12,390 nt of DNA from Cytophagaceae bacterium UBA6715 (GTDB lineage: Bacteria > Bacteroidota > Bacteroidia > Cytophagales > Spirosomataceae): positions 1 through 12,390 of the forward strand of contig DKIP01000027.1 of NCBI GenBank assembly GCA_002454335.1, in the 5' to 3' direction. The position numbers and the translations under genes were made by a program. This document shows, piece by piece, positions 1 through 7,471 of this stretch; position 1 is the stretch's first letter, and each line of letters opens with the position of its first letter. The notes beneath the pieces are model-generated. The model was not told where the DNA came from, did not search any database, and was given only the letters and a program-made list of their open reading frames with translations.

Positions 1-678
1 AGCGGGCTTAGGTTGAGACGTTAGACCTTGGTCGTTCGACGTTTGACCCTCGGACTTCGGACCACTAGACTCTTGACTAGCGACTAGCGACTCATGACTA
101 GCGCCTGCCTTCATCGCCGCCTTCTCTGATACAAATTGCTCATACAATTTCCGCTTCTCATCAGCCTGTTCCGGCGTCAAATTCGCAAATGAAAAATTAT
201 GATCCTTCACATCAAACACTGAAAAATCATACTCCGATGTCATCGTCAAACATTCCGTCGGGCAAACCGTTGTACATAAGCCACAAAAACAGCATTTCGA
301 CATATCAATGTCGAATTTCGCGGCATACAAACGAATTGGCGATCCATCAGAAGCATGTCCCACCAACCCCGTTGCCTTGATCGGCTCAATATCAATGCAA
401 TCCACCGGGCAAACCTTTACACATTTATCACAAACAATGCAATCGTCCATTTCATTGTGTAATTGATATCGCCCATTCACCGGTGTAGGAATTTGTAAAC
501 TCGGATATTCCAAAGTTACAATCCCTTCAGATTGTTGAAAATACCCTGCATCCTGAATCTGATGAACAGTCCGCTGCTTACGCGCATTCCAAGCATGCTT
601 CCAAGTTAATGCCATCCCCTTACGGGTGCTCTGAACCACCTCCAAAATCTCCTTGAAATAATTTCCTATCGCTGACAT
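1..678 (-). CDS. nuoI: NADH-quinone oxidoreductase subunit I (NuoI), 3' end outside window
   Basis: Peripheral-arm subunit of respiratory complex I that carries two [4Fe-4S] clusters passing electrons towards quinone at the cytoplasmic face of the inner membrane. The 226 visible residues start with MSAIGNYFKE. They contain two CxxCxxCxxxCP motifs, C80/C83/C86/C90 and C129/C132/C135/C139, each followed by a further Cys. The flanking text GRYQLHNEMDD and RLYAAKFDIDMSKC is typical of Bacteroidota NuoI. The ATG lies 1 nt after the stop of the upstream E1 gene, so the two are probably cotranscribed. The conserved part ends near residue 180; residues about 190-226 form a Ser/Gln/Gly/Lys-rich tail encoded by a 7-bp repeat array, and no stop is reached before the window edge. 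The neighbour on the upstream side is not nuoH, so the complex I genes may be split here. Family call is secure; the tail is odd. Confidence 0.95.
   Translation of the reverse strand, partial: MSAIGNYFKEILEVVQSTRKGMALTWKHAWNARKQRTVHQIQDAGYFQQSEGIVTLEYPSLQIPTPVNGRYQLHNEMDDCIVCDKCVKVCPVDCIDIEPIKATGLVGHASDGSPIRLYAAKFDIDMSKCCFCGLCTTVCPTECLTMTSEYDFSVFDVKDHNFSFANLTPEQADEKRKLYEQFVSEKAAMKAGASHESLVASQESSGPKSEGQTSNDQGLTSQPKPA
17..105. repeat. degenerate 7-bp tandem repeat (GACNNNN) within the nuoI tail
   Basis: On the plus strand GAC begins at 17, 24, 38, 45, 53, 60, 68, 75, 82, 89 and 96, with GTC at 31 and GCC at 103. Eleven exact GAC triplets and two variants thus fall on a 7-bp grid, with two 8-bp steps (45 to 53 and 60 to 68). 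The bases between are variable, but three of the last units read GACTAGC. Because 7 is not a multiple of 3, the encoded peptide shows no clear repeat. The array sits in the coding sequence of the nuoI C-terminal tail and may continue past the window start. Confidence 0.85.
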
Positions 679-679
679 C

Positions 680-3094
680 CTAAAAATAAATGGCTGGGAA
701 CGATGATGGATCCGACTCGCGCATCATCTCATAAACAGTATCCACAACATTTTCCACATTGGGCTTCGAGAAATAATCTCCATCCGAACTATAGGCTGGT
801 CGGTGTGGACGTGCCGCCAAACAACGCGCTGGACTGTCCAACCACGTAAAAGCCCCTTGTTTATCCAATACCTCTTGCATCATATACGCAGAAGCCCCTC
901 CCGGCATATCCTCATCCGCGAATAATACGCGATGTGTCTTTTGAATCGATGTCAAAATGTGGTGATATCGATCAAATGGCAATAAGGTCTGCACATCAAT
1001 CACCTCCACAGAAATTCCCATTTCTGCCAAGGCCTCCGCTGCCTCCATCACAATCCGACACATCGAACCATAGGTCACAATCGTCAAATCATTCCCCTCA
1101 CGCAAGATTTCCGGAACACCCAATGGCACAACTAATTCCTCTAAATTTGTTGGCATCGGTTCCTTCAATCGATATCCATTCAAACATTCTACGACCAAAC
1201 CAGGATCATCACCGGCCAATAATGTCCGATACATCCCCGCAGCTTGGGTCATGTTGCGCGGCACACAAAAATGTACCCCACGTAATCCATTTAATAAAAC
1301 GGCCATCGGGCTACCCGAATGCCAAATGCCTTCCAAACGATGTCCACGCGTCCGTACAATCATGGGGGCCTTTTGACCGCCTGCTGTCCGATAATGCAAA
1401 CATGCCCAATCGTCTGATAAAATCGCAAAAGGATAAAATATATAATCCAAATATTGTATCTCTACAATCGGCCGCAATCCACGCATGGAAGCACCCAATC
1501 CCTGCCCTACAATACTGATTTCTCGTATACCTGTATCCGTTACCTTTAATGGGCCGAATTTATCCTGTAAGCCCGCTAAAGTTTGATTAACATCCCCAAT
1601 TTTCCCAACATCTTCTCCCAAAATAAATACCCGCGGATCCTCCAAGAATTTGGCAAAACTCTTATTCAAAATCTCCCGTCCATCGACTAAAACAGGCTCT
1701 TTTTCGTAAATAGCTTTCACTTCTTGAACCAACAGAGGGCTATACTTCGATTCGCTCATCTGATGGGAGCTAAATCGACGATGATTGCGAGCTTCTAATT
1801 CGGCCAACCACTTACGTAATAACTTAACAGCGGGTCCTTGGAAAAACCGAAATTCACGCAAGGCTTTACGTCCTGCACGAACCAAATCACTGAAAATCGG
1901 ATATTGCAATTCATTTAATTCAGCCAAAATGGGCTCCAATAAACCGGACTCATTCGTAGAATCGTATAAATTTTTTGCGATCCGTAAAAACGCCTTTTTA
2001 TCGACCTCAATTGCTGCCATATAGGCTGCAAAGGCTTCTTTTTGGTATTTGCGAGCTAAGGCTGTTGATTCATCATCAATGGCTTTTAATTCCTCCGCGG
2101 AAGCAAAACCTTGTGCGATAATCCAAGCCTGAAATTGTAGATTACAATCTGCCTCATGCTCGAATTGAAGGCGATCTGCAGATTTATATCGTTCATGCGA
2201 ACCGGATGCCGAGTGGCCTTGCGGTTGCGTACATTCAATTACGTGTACCAAACACGGAACCATTTCCTCGCGAGCTAATTGGGCAGCCTTTTGATAAGCC
2301 GCAATTAAACCTGGGTAATCCCATGCTTTTACCTGAATAATCTCCAAGCCTTTTTCCGTTTCTGTTCGTTGGTATCCCGCTAAGGCCTTCGAAATCGAGG
2401 ATTTAGTGGTTTGATATTCAATCGGAACCGAAATCCCGTACCCATCATCCCAAACCGAAAAAACAATCGGGATTTGTAATACGCCCGCAGCATTAATGCA
2501 TTCCAAATACATTCCTTCAGATGTGGAGGCATCCCCAATGGTCGTAAAACAAACTTCTTTCCCGCCTTTCGAAAATAAGGCAGCATGCTCCTGTAAATCA
2601 GCACGTTCCCGATATAATTTAGAAGCGTACGCAATCCCAAGTGCCCGAGGTGCCTGAGCCGCAGTAGATGAAATTCCAGCAACAGAATTGAAGCGCGTTG
2701 TTTGATTCAACCATTCGCCTGAATCGTCTAACCAGCGCGTTGCGTGATGATTATTCATTTGTCGGCCACCTGAATGTGGATCAAATTGAATATCAGGATG
2801 TCCGTATAATTGAGCAAAATATTGTGGCCATGTCAAGTCGCCGATAGCAACTCCGATGGTTTGGTCGCGATAATAACCGGAAACATAATCCCCCGCTTGC
2901 ATCGAATTCGCTAATGCGAGCTGACACAATTCCTTCCCATCTCCATATATACCAAATTTGGCCCTTCCCGAGAAGACTTCCTTACGAACAAGCAAGCTGC
3001 AGGCCCTACTTAAAGCAGCCAAGCGATAATCATCTAACACCTTGGCAGGATCAAATGAAATCTCAGGATTAGAAAAGGTATAATGCAAAGCCAA
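680..3094 (-). CDS. fused E1 alpha-beta subunit of a 2-oxoacid dehydrogenase complex
   Basis: Thiamine diphosphate (ThDP)-dependent decarboxylase component of a 2-oxoacid dehydrogenase complex. Branched-chain 2-oxoacids are the likeliest substrate class, with pyruvate or acetoin also possible. At 804 aa it carries both E1 halves in one chain. The alpha part (about 20-370) contains GDAST at 187-191 and WDDGYGIS at 215-222, the cofactor-binding motif. A linker (about 375-465) follows. The beta part (about 466-795) has GEDVG at 493-497, DTGIREISIVGQGLGASM from 520 with a candidate ThDP-contacting Glu525, and RPIVEIQYLD at 541-550. An internal Met446 sits near the join, where a separate beta gene would begin. 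The start is TTG at 3094: no ATG lies upstream in frame before a stop, the next Met is residue 65 inside conserved sequence, and an AGGA lies 5 nt before the TTG. No E2 or E3 gene is in view. nuoI follows after 1 nt. Confidence 0.9.
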   Translation of the reverse strand: MALHYTFSNPEISFDPAKVLDDYRLAALSRACSLLVRKEVFSGRAKFGIYGDGKELCQLALANSMQAGDYVSGYYRDQTIGVAIGDLTWPQYFAQLYGHPDIQFDPHSGGRQMNNHHATRWLDDSGEWLNQTTRFNSVAGISSTAAQAPRALGIAYASKLYRERADLQEHAALFSKGGKEVCFTTIGDASTSEGMYLECINAAGVLQIPIVFSVWDDGYGISVPIEYQTTKSSISKALAGYQRTETEKGLEIIQVKAWDYPGLIAAYQKAAQLAREEMVPCLVHVIECTQPQGHSASGSHERYKSADRLQFEHEADCNLQFQAWIIAQGFASAEELKAIDDESTALARKYQKEAFAAYMAAIEVDKKAFLRIAKNLYDSTNESGLLEPILAELNELQYPIFSDLVRAGRKALREFRFFQGPAVKLLRKWLAELEARNHRRFSSHQMSESKYSPLLVQEVKAIYEKEPVLVDGREILNKSFAKFLEDPRVFILGEDVGKIGDVNQTLAGLQDKFGPLKVTDTGIREISIVGQGLGASMRGLRPIVEIQYLDYIFYPFAILSDDWACLHYRTAGGQKAPMIVRTRGHRLEGIWHSGSPMAVLLNGLRGVHFCVPRNMTQAAGMYRTLLAGDDPGLVVECLNGYRLKEPMPTNLEELVVPLGVPEILREGNDLTIVTYGSMCRIVMEAAEALAEMGISVEVIDVQTLLPFDRYHHILTSIQKTHRVLFADEDMPGGASAYMMQEVLDKQGAFTWLDSPARCLAARPHRPAYSSDGDYFSKPNVENVVDTVYEMMRESDPSSFPAIYF

Positions 3095-3099
3095 CGATT

Positions 3100-3103
3100 T
3101 CCT
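3100..3103 (-). promoter_or_regulatory. Shine-Dalgarno-like AGGA before the TTG start of the E1 gene
   Basis: The minus strand reads AGGA at 3103-3100, 5 nt before TTG at 3094-3092. Purine-rich sites are not seen at the other starts examined here, so this one supports TTG as the real start. A second TTG two codons later (3088) remains possible. Confidence 0.45.
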
Positions 3104-3191
3104 GGTAAATTTAACGTGTAAAAATACAACAAAATAAATAAGCCAAATAAAAGCAGCGCTATTTATTTCACAAAAAAACAGAGGTAATTCT

Positions 3192-3222
3192 TTTGCCGAA
3201 TCTCCACATTGTTTTAGATTTG
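3192..3222 (+). promoter_or_regulatory. Bacteroidota-type promoter of the DUF1573 gene
   Basis: TTTG at 3192-3195 and TAGATTTG at 3215-3222 are separated by 19 nt. This matches the known Bacteroidota housekeeping promoter pattern (TTTG about -33, TAnnTTTG about -7). Transcription would start near 3229-3231, leaving a leader of about 20 nt before the ATG at 3252. No equally good promoter for the divergent E1 gene was found in 3095-3251; only imperfect AT-rich boxes occur there. Confidence 0.75.
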
Positions 3223-3251
3223 CTCAAGTAGTAAACCAAAAAATCATAACC

Positions 3252-3629
3252 ATGAAGAAATTTTTAGGCGTGTTAGCGCTCATCATTGGATTCGCTTTCC
3301 AATCTAACGCTCAAGGTGCAATCAAATTCAAGTCGGAAAAACATGATTTCGGCAAAATAGTTGAAGGTACACAAGCTACTTACAGCTTCGAATTCACAAA
3401 TACAGGAAAAACGCCCGTAGTTATCTCCAATGTTCAACCATCTTGTGGTTGCACAACACCTGAATGGACGCGAGAGCCCATCATGCCAGGAAAAACAGGT
3501 AAGGTAACAGCTTCTTACAATTCAACAGGTCGTCCGGGTAACTTCAACAAATCCATTACCGTAGTTAACAACGGAGAAGTTCAACAAATCCAATTATTCA
3601 TCCAAGGAACCGTTGAACCGAAAAAATAA
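3252..3629 (+). CDS. secreted DUF1573 domain protein
   Basis: A 125-aa exported protein of unknown biochemical role. Residues 1-20 form a signal peptide (MKK, hydrophobic core, SNAQ) with likely cleavage near Ala20/Gln21. The rest is one DUF1573 domain with an immunoglobulin/MSP-like beta-sandwich pattern. It shows HDFGKIVEGT at 31-40, YSFEFTNTGKTPVVISNV at 44-61, the family hallmark SCGCT at 64-68 and a terminal beta strand QLFIQGTVEP. The two cysteines of SCGC could form a disulfide or bind metal (inference). The protein has no lipobox and is probably periplasmic or surface-exposed. It is a monocistronic unit bounded by its own promoter (3192-3222) and terminator (3645-3678). Such small DUF1573 proteins are abundant and often present in several copies in Bacteroidota. 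Family assignment is firm; function is unknown. Confidence 0.92.
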   Translation: MKKFLGVLALIIGFAFQSNAQGAIKFKSEKHDFGKIVEGTQATYSFEFTNTGKTPVVISNVQPSCGCTTPEWTREPIMPGKTGKVTASYNSTGRPGNFNKSITVVNNGEVQQIQLFIQGTVEPKK

Positions 3630-3644
3630 ATCTATTGTATGATC

Positions 3645-3678
3645 AAAAAAGGGACGTTCTTGCGAGCGACCCTTTTTT
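3645..3678. terminator. bidirectional rho-independent terminator
   Basis: AAAAAAGGG (3645-3653) pairs with CCCTTTTTT (3670-3678). After one A/A mismatch, CGTTC (3655-3659) pairs with GAGCG (3664-3668) around a TTGC loop. The stem is followed by a U run read from either strand. It lies 15 nt after the DUF1573 stop and 2 nt after the stop of the convergent cytochrome gene (3681), so it can end both transcripts. Confidence 0.9.
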
Positions 3679-3680
3679 GT

Positions 3681-5528
3681 TTAGTCATGATTTAATAGCG
3701 CTTTGTTTCGCAGCCCATTAATCCATGAGGCAATCTTGAGCACATCCGCGGCTGGCACATGACTCATCGGAGCCATCTCTGTGGCATAATCTGGCCAGTT
3801 TTGTGGATTGGGCTTGTAAACCAAAGCCAATATTTGCTTATCTGTGTAATTCCGTTTGGCAATGTCTGCATAGGATGGCCCAACCACCTTCGACTCTTTG
3901 GCATGACAAGCTAAACAAGTATGTTTTTTCAATAAAGCCATCGCCTCCGCATCAGAAATGACCGCCGATTTTTTCGTTGGCCTCACCGCTACCGCCTTCA
4001 CCACAGCAGCCTCCTCCAAGCGATGTGTCGCTTGAACCGCCAATTTACCCCCCGAAGGAATTTGATTCAAGGTATAATAAGCTGTTTCGTGTAACAAAGG
4101 TTCTCCGGCTTCGTTGCGAATACCCTCCAACTTAAATTCATGGATAAAATATCGACGAAGACCTTCAATCACTAAACGAACTTTACGTTTATCTGCAGAT
4201 ACCTCAACACCCGTAATTTTCAAATTCTTCAATTCGATAATCGGACTGCCATATTGATGTTGGTATTTATAAATATACGACCTCAACGCATAAGAGGCTG
4301 CCTTTTTAACTGAATTCACATCCACAGCCTGTGTAAAACTTAGTTCAAAACCATCCGGTTTGGCTTGGATATCCTGAATCTCAAAAGGCATTTGACCATT
4401 CCACATCAAACGTTGTAAGCCGAATTCATCTTTGCCAGTTGAGCCCCAACCGCGTGATGTCATCCCCACGAACATCGATCCATCTAAGCCAAATCGCTCA
4501 CGTAAAATTCCCGATTGAAATCCTTCCCGGTAATTGATGCAAAAGCCTTGATATACCCCATTAACTTTCTCTAGACCCATGCGCATGATCTTCGATTGCC
4601 CCTGATCCGCCACAAAATATTGTCCCGGGAAAGGGCTGAATTTCCCACGCGTTGTATCTTGTAAAATATCGGAAGTCGATATTCCCATGATCGCATGTGG
4701 AAACCAAACCGCAGGCAATTTCAAATTCTTCACCTTTGCAGCCGCCTCATACATCGGAGCTCCGTTATCTTGAATTTCTTCTAAGGTCAAACGGAAAGGG
4801 CTATTGGGTTCTTTGGCCCATTTAAGGCCGCCGGGGTTACCCGCAAAATCGCCCTTCGCTAAATGCGTCACCCGACCAGAACCTACCCAATCCCCTTGGT
4901 TTTCTCCATAAAAAATATCGCCATCTTGGTTGATGCTATAACCCGCGGGTGAACGTAAGCCGGCCGCAAAAGGCTCCAAAGTTCCATTGGGGTGAATTTT
5001 AACCAACCAGCCACGCCATTTGGCAAATTTCCCTTCTCCAAATCCAACCCAAGCTAGATTCAGGGTCACCAACATATCTCCATTCTTATCGAAAACAGGG
5101 CCATAAGTATATTCATGGTAATTTCCCGAAAGGTCGAATTGGTAAATCGGCTCATACAAATCAGCCACCCCGTCACGGTTGGTATCGGTAATTTTAGTCA
5201 ATTCCCCCCGTTGGGAACAATAAAAAGCACCATCACGATAAGCTAAACCCAACACCTCATGCATCCCTGAAGCAAAACGCTTGTAATGTACCTGATGATT
5301 CACGGTTTGATAAGGGTTTTCGATGATCCAAATCTCACCCCGACGGGTGCTTACCGCCAAACGACCGTCCGGCATCGTAGCTAAACCACCCACTTCCAAA
5401 TAGATCTCTTTAGGAATGGGAAGGGTTTTAATTTCATAATAATCTTGCTCCGTTTTGGAGTTTGATTTTTGTGCAAATGTGGCGAAGGCCAACAATATGC
5501 ATGCGATTGTCATTTGTATATTTTTCAT
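3681..5528 (-). CDS. exported beta-propeller dehydrogenase-like protein with C-terminal cytochrome c domain
   Basis: A 615-aa exported protein. A signal peptide (about 1-20, MKNIQMTIACILLAFATFAQ) precedes a beta-propeller of the sorbosone/glucose dehydrogenase-like type (about 45-385), with blade-like phrases such as GGLATMPDGRLAVSTRRGEI, DTNRDGVADLYEPI and GQYFVADQGQSKIMRM. A beta-sandwich-like segment (about 386-490) follows. A class I cytochrome c domain (about 525-608) has heme motif C538-L-A-C541-H542 and a distal Met at 585 or 588 (EMAPMSHVP). The layout suggests periplasmic oxidation of a sugar or aldehyde with electrons passed to the covalent heme, but the propeller's cofactor (PQQ or none) cannot be read from the sequence. 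The gene begins 4 nt after the DUF1080 gene, so the two form an operon and probably act on related substrates. It ends at the terminator at 3645-3678. Confidence 0.85.
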   Translation of the reverse strand: MKNIQMTIACILLAFATFAQKSNSKTEQDYYEIKTLPIPKEIYLEVGGLATMPDGRLAVSTRRGEIWIIENPYQTVNHQVHYKRFASGMHEVLGLAYRDGAFYCSQRGELTKITDTNRDGVADLYEPIYQFDLSGNYHEYTYGPVFDKNGDMLVTLNLAWVGFGEGKFAKWRGWLVKIHPNGTLEPFAAGLRSPAGYSINQDGDIFYGENQGDWVGSGRVTHLAKGDFAGNPGGLKWAKEPNSPFRLTLEEIQDNGAPMYEAAAKVKNLKLPAVWFPHAIMGISTSDILQDTTRGKFSPFPGQYFVADQGQSKIMRMGLEKVNGVYQGFCINYREGFQSGILRERFGLDGSMFVGMTSRGWGSTGKDEFGLQRLMWNGQMPFEIQDIQAKPDGFELSFTQAVDVNSVKKAASYALRSYIYKYQHQYGSPIIELKNLKITGVEVSADKRKVRLVIEGLRRYFIHEFKLEGIRNEAGEPLLHETAYYTLNQIPSGGKLAVQATHRLEEAAVVKAVAVRPTKKSAVISDAEAMALLKKHTCLACHAKESKVVGPSYADIAKRNYTDKQILALVYKPNPQNWPDYATEMAPMSHVPAADVLKIASWINGLRNKALLNHD

Positions 5529-5532
5529 CAGC

Positions 5533-7332
5533 TTACCAGATCAATTGATACGAAACTTCATTTCCTTGCACCGGGATGCGTTGTTGTTTTAAGCCTTGTT
5601 TCGGAGTTAAAATAGCACCTATTCGCCCATCCCATTGGACAAAATACGATTGCCCTTGTAGGCCAATTAATGTAGCATTAATCGAGGAAATCCCGTGATA
5701 ACTATTTCCTAAAACAAGCTCGGAGGCTGATTGTATCGAACTTGCCGACTTAAACGAAAACGTTCTCTCTAAGCCTGTGTTAGCCGCATTTGGACGAATA
5801 AAATCTTCCACCATCACATTCCCAGCAGGCCAATGGTACATAAAAATCGGTCGGCCATCTTTTACTCGAAATCCCTTATAAACCAATTCCGTGGAATCTG
5901 CTTGCGCTTGATGATCCAAGATCAACGGAAACTTGCCATCCAGGGTAACCGTCACACCCAAAGGTTCAGATGTCTGTGGTTCTCCACGATTTTCCCACAT
6001 TTGGGTTGCATTTAAGAAAGGCCCGCGCCAAACCTGAAGCAATGCTCCTTGTTTTAAATCATACGAATAATGCATGCCGGAAGGGTCTCCCACATGAATA
6101 ACATGGGTCTTTTTCTTTCCTTGGTGCATCGCAAAAGAGCGCTGGAAAACCGGTTCAGCATTAGCTTTAACTTCAATCATACCCACGGCTTCAGGGTCTA
6201 ATAAAGACGTCCGCTCATGCAAAGCAACCGGATGTGAACCAATTCGCTTAACATATAATCCTAAGGCCTGAGGTCCCCATGGAAAATCCTTGACATGGAT
6301 AACTTCTAATTTGTGTTTACCAGCTGTCAATTCCGTCTTCGAAGAAACCATTTCTGAATACCAATGTGCCCCCTGATTCAATTCCTTTCCATCCACTTTC
6401 ACAACACCCGAGCCTGTCCAATACGACTGAAATTCATAGGTATCTGTTTCAGGAACGTCCAAATCTGCTTGATAATGAATCAGATAATCGTTTTTGGCCT
6501 TGATGACCTTATAGGTCAATTTGTCTAATTTACCAGACTCAACAGGCTTCGCGGATCCAATAATAGGCTCCGTGAATTTACCTGTGTAATAATCATACTT
6601 AATGGGCCCCATGCTGACACTTGGCTTGTCATAAGTCTCATATTGTATATTTTTGAAAGCCACTTGCGTATGATCCCCTTGAATCAAAATAGGCGCCGAA
6701 GCAACTTCTTGTAAAGAAACAGCACCGCGCGTTACGCCCAACATTTCCAAATTTTCATGAATTAAAATGCCGTTCAAAATAACTTTTTTGAATATCGCAT
6801 TTTGAATTTTCTTCCCATTCGCATCGAATCGAGGAGCCTGAAAGTCGATTTCCATGTGTTGCCAAAGACCGGGAGCCTTCGATGCATTTTGCATCGGTGC
6901 ATACCCCTCGTAGCCCTCATTTCCTTTGCCACGTGCATCATCCCAGCGTTCATAAATTCCGCCGCAATCTCCAAAATTCAATTGTTTTTTCGTCCACGAA
7001 TCGGCCAATTGCACTTCATAACGCCCCTGTAGGTAAACACCTGAGTTTCCTTTTTTAGGCAACATAAAATCAAACATCAAGTGAATATCCCCATGTGAAA
7101 AAGCAAAGATTAAATCATCTGAGCGCTTGTATTTGCCATTGCGAAGGGTGTTGACGAGGATGCCTTGACCCGTGGCTACTTGTAAAGATGTGTCAGAATA
7201 AGCTGCCTGAACGGCACCTTCAATGGTCCAATTGTTACTGGGATGCTGAAAAGCAGCCAAGTCTTTGAGATTCACGTGCTCTTGGGCTAAGCAAGTCCAA
7301 GACAATAACGTGAGCAAGAGTATGTTGCGCAT
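5533..7332 (-). CDS. exported DUF1080 (3-keto-glycoside hydrolase-like) protein with PA14-like domain
   Basis: A 599-aa exported protein with signal peptide at about 1-16 (no good lipobox). The DUF1080 concanavalin-like jelly-roll domain spans about 20-232, with GNSGVYLQGRYEVQLADSW at 96-113 and GGIYERWDD at 124-132. Some DUF1080 proteins are known to hydrolyse 3-keto-glycosides, but the substrate here is unknown. A PA14-like segment, often carbohydrate-binding, spans about 245-365 (YQADLDVPETDTYEFQSYWTGSG... KVDGKELNQG). A third region (386-599) that I cannot assign contains a Tyr-Asp/Trp-Arg-Gly segment at 424-450. The gene is first in an operon with the cytochrome c propeller gene (4-nt gap) and is divergent from the kinase gene. 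Carbohydrate handling in the periplasm or at the surface is likely; the enzymatic step is inference. Confidence 0.85.
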   Translation of the reverse strand: MRNILLLTLLSWTCLAQEHVNLKDLAAFQHPSNNWTIEGAVQAAYSDTSLQVATGQGILVNTLRNGKYKRSDDLIFAFSHGDIHLMFDFMLPKKGNSGVYLQGRYEVQLADSWTKKQLNFGDCGGIYERWDDARGKGNEGYEGYAPMQNASKAPGLWQHMEIDFQAPRFDANGKKIQNAIFKKVILNGILIHENLEMLGVTRGAVSLQEVASAPILIQGDHTQVAFKNIQYETYDKPSVSMGPIKYDYYTGKFTEPIIGSAKPVESGKLDKLTYKVIKAKNDYLIHYQADLDVPETDTYEFQSYWTGSGVVKVDGKELNQGAHWYSEMVSSKTELTAGKHKLEVIHVKDFPWGPQALGLYVKRIGSHPVALHERTSLLDPEAVGMIEVKANAEPVFQRSFAMHQGKKKTHVIHVGDPSGMHYSYDLKQGALLQVWRGPFLNATQMWENRGEPQTSEPLGVTVTLDGKFPLILDHQAQADSTELVYKGFRVKDGRPIFMYHWPAGNVMVEDFIRPNAANTGLERTFSFKSASSIQSASELVLGNSYHGISSINATLIGLQGQSYFVQWDGRIGAILTPKQGLKQQRIPVQGNEVSYQLIW

Positions 7333-7358
7333 GAGCTTTGTTAAATAGGTTCTTCAAG

Positions 7359-7366
7359 CAAATCTA
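7359..7366 (-). promoter_or_regulatory. -7 promoter box of the DUF1080/cytochrome operon
   Basis: On the minus strand 7366-7359 reads TAGATTTG, identical to the -7 box of the DUF1573 gene and matching TAnnTTTG. It lies 26 nt upstream of the ATG at 7332. A -33 TTTG at the usual spacing is not evident; the nearest TTG (7384-7382) is 15 nt away, so the -33 element is weak. Confidence 0.55.
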
Positions 7367-7436
7367 GCAAAATATTATGAACAATTTCATCGGCACAAAC
7401 AGGATACTCGTAGCATATTTCCCAAGAATATTTTGC
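7367..7436. repeat. perfect 10-bp inverted repeat in a divergent intergenic region
   Basis: GCAAAATATT (7367-7376) and AATATTTTGC (7427-7436) are exact reverse complements separated by 50 bp, so their centres are 60 bp apart. Both arms read AATATTTTGC outward towards the gene on their side. The left arm directly abuts the TAGATTTG box of the DUF1080 operon. The right arm lies 35 bp upstream of the kinase ATG and contains TATTTTG, one base short of the promoter consensus. They may be paired operator sites or simply promoter parts. Confidence 0.55.
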
Positions 7437-7471
7437 AAATTGTTTACTTCGAATCCATTATTTGTGAATTC

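Noticed and set aside
17..105. CRISPR array or attachment site for the heptamer tract
   Set aside because: Units are 7-8 bp with no spacer-sized gaps and no neighbouring cas or integrase genes.
934..1518. A 194-aa open frame on the plus strand
   Set aside because: It lies antisense to the well-supported E1 gene and its product has no domain-like pattern; it is a shadow frame.
2380..2682. A 100-aa minus-strand frame inside the E1 gene
   Set aside because: It is an overlapping out-of-phase frame in a strongly conserved coding region, with no recognisable protein.
3095..3251. Promoter for the E1 gene on the minus strand
   Set aside because: Several CAAA/AT-rich stretches occur, but none completes TAnnTTTG with a spaced TTTG, so I did not call one.
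7433..7471. Upstream TTG start for the histidine kinase
   Set aside because: It would add 13 residues with no helpful pattern and lies inside the inverted repeat; the ATG at 7472 begins a normal kinase N-terminus.
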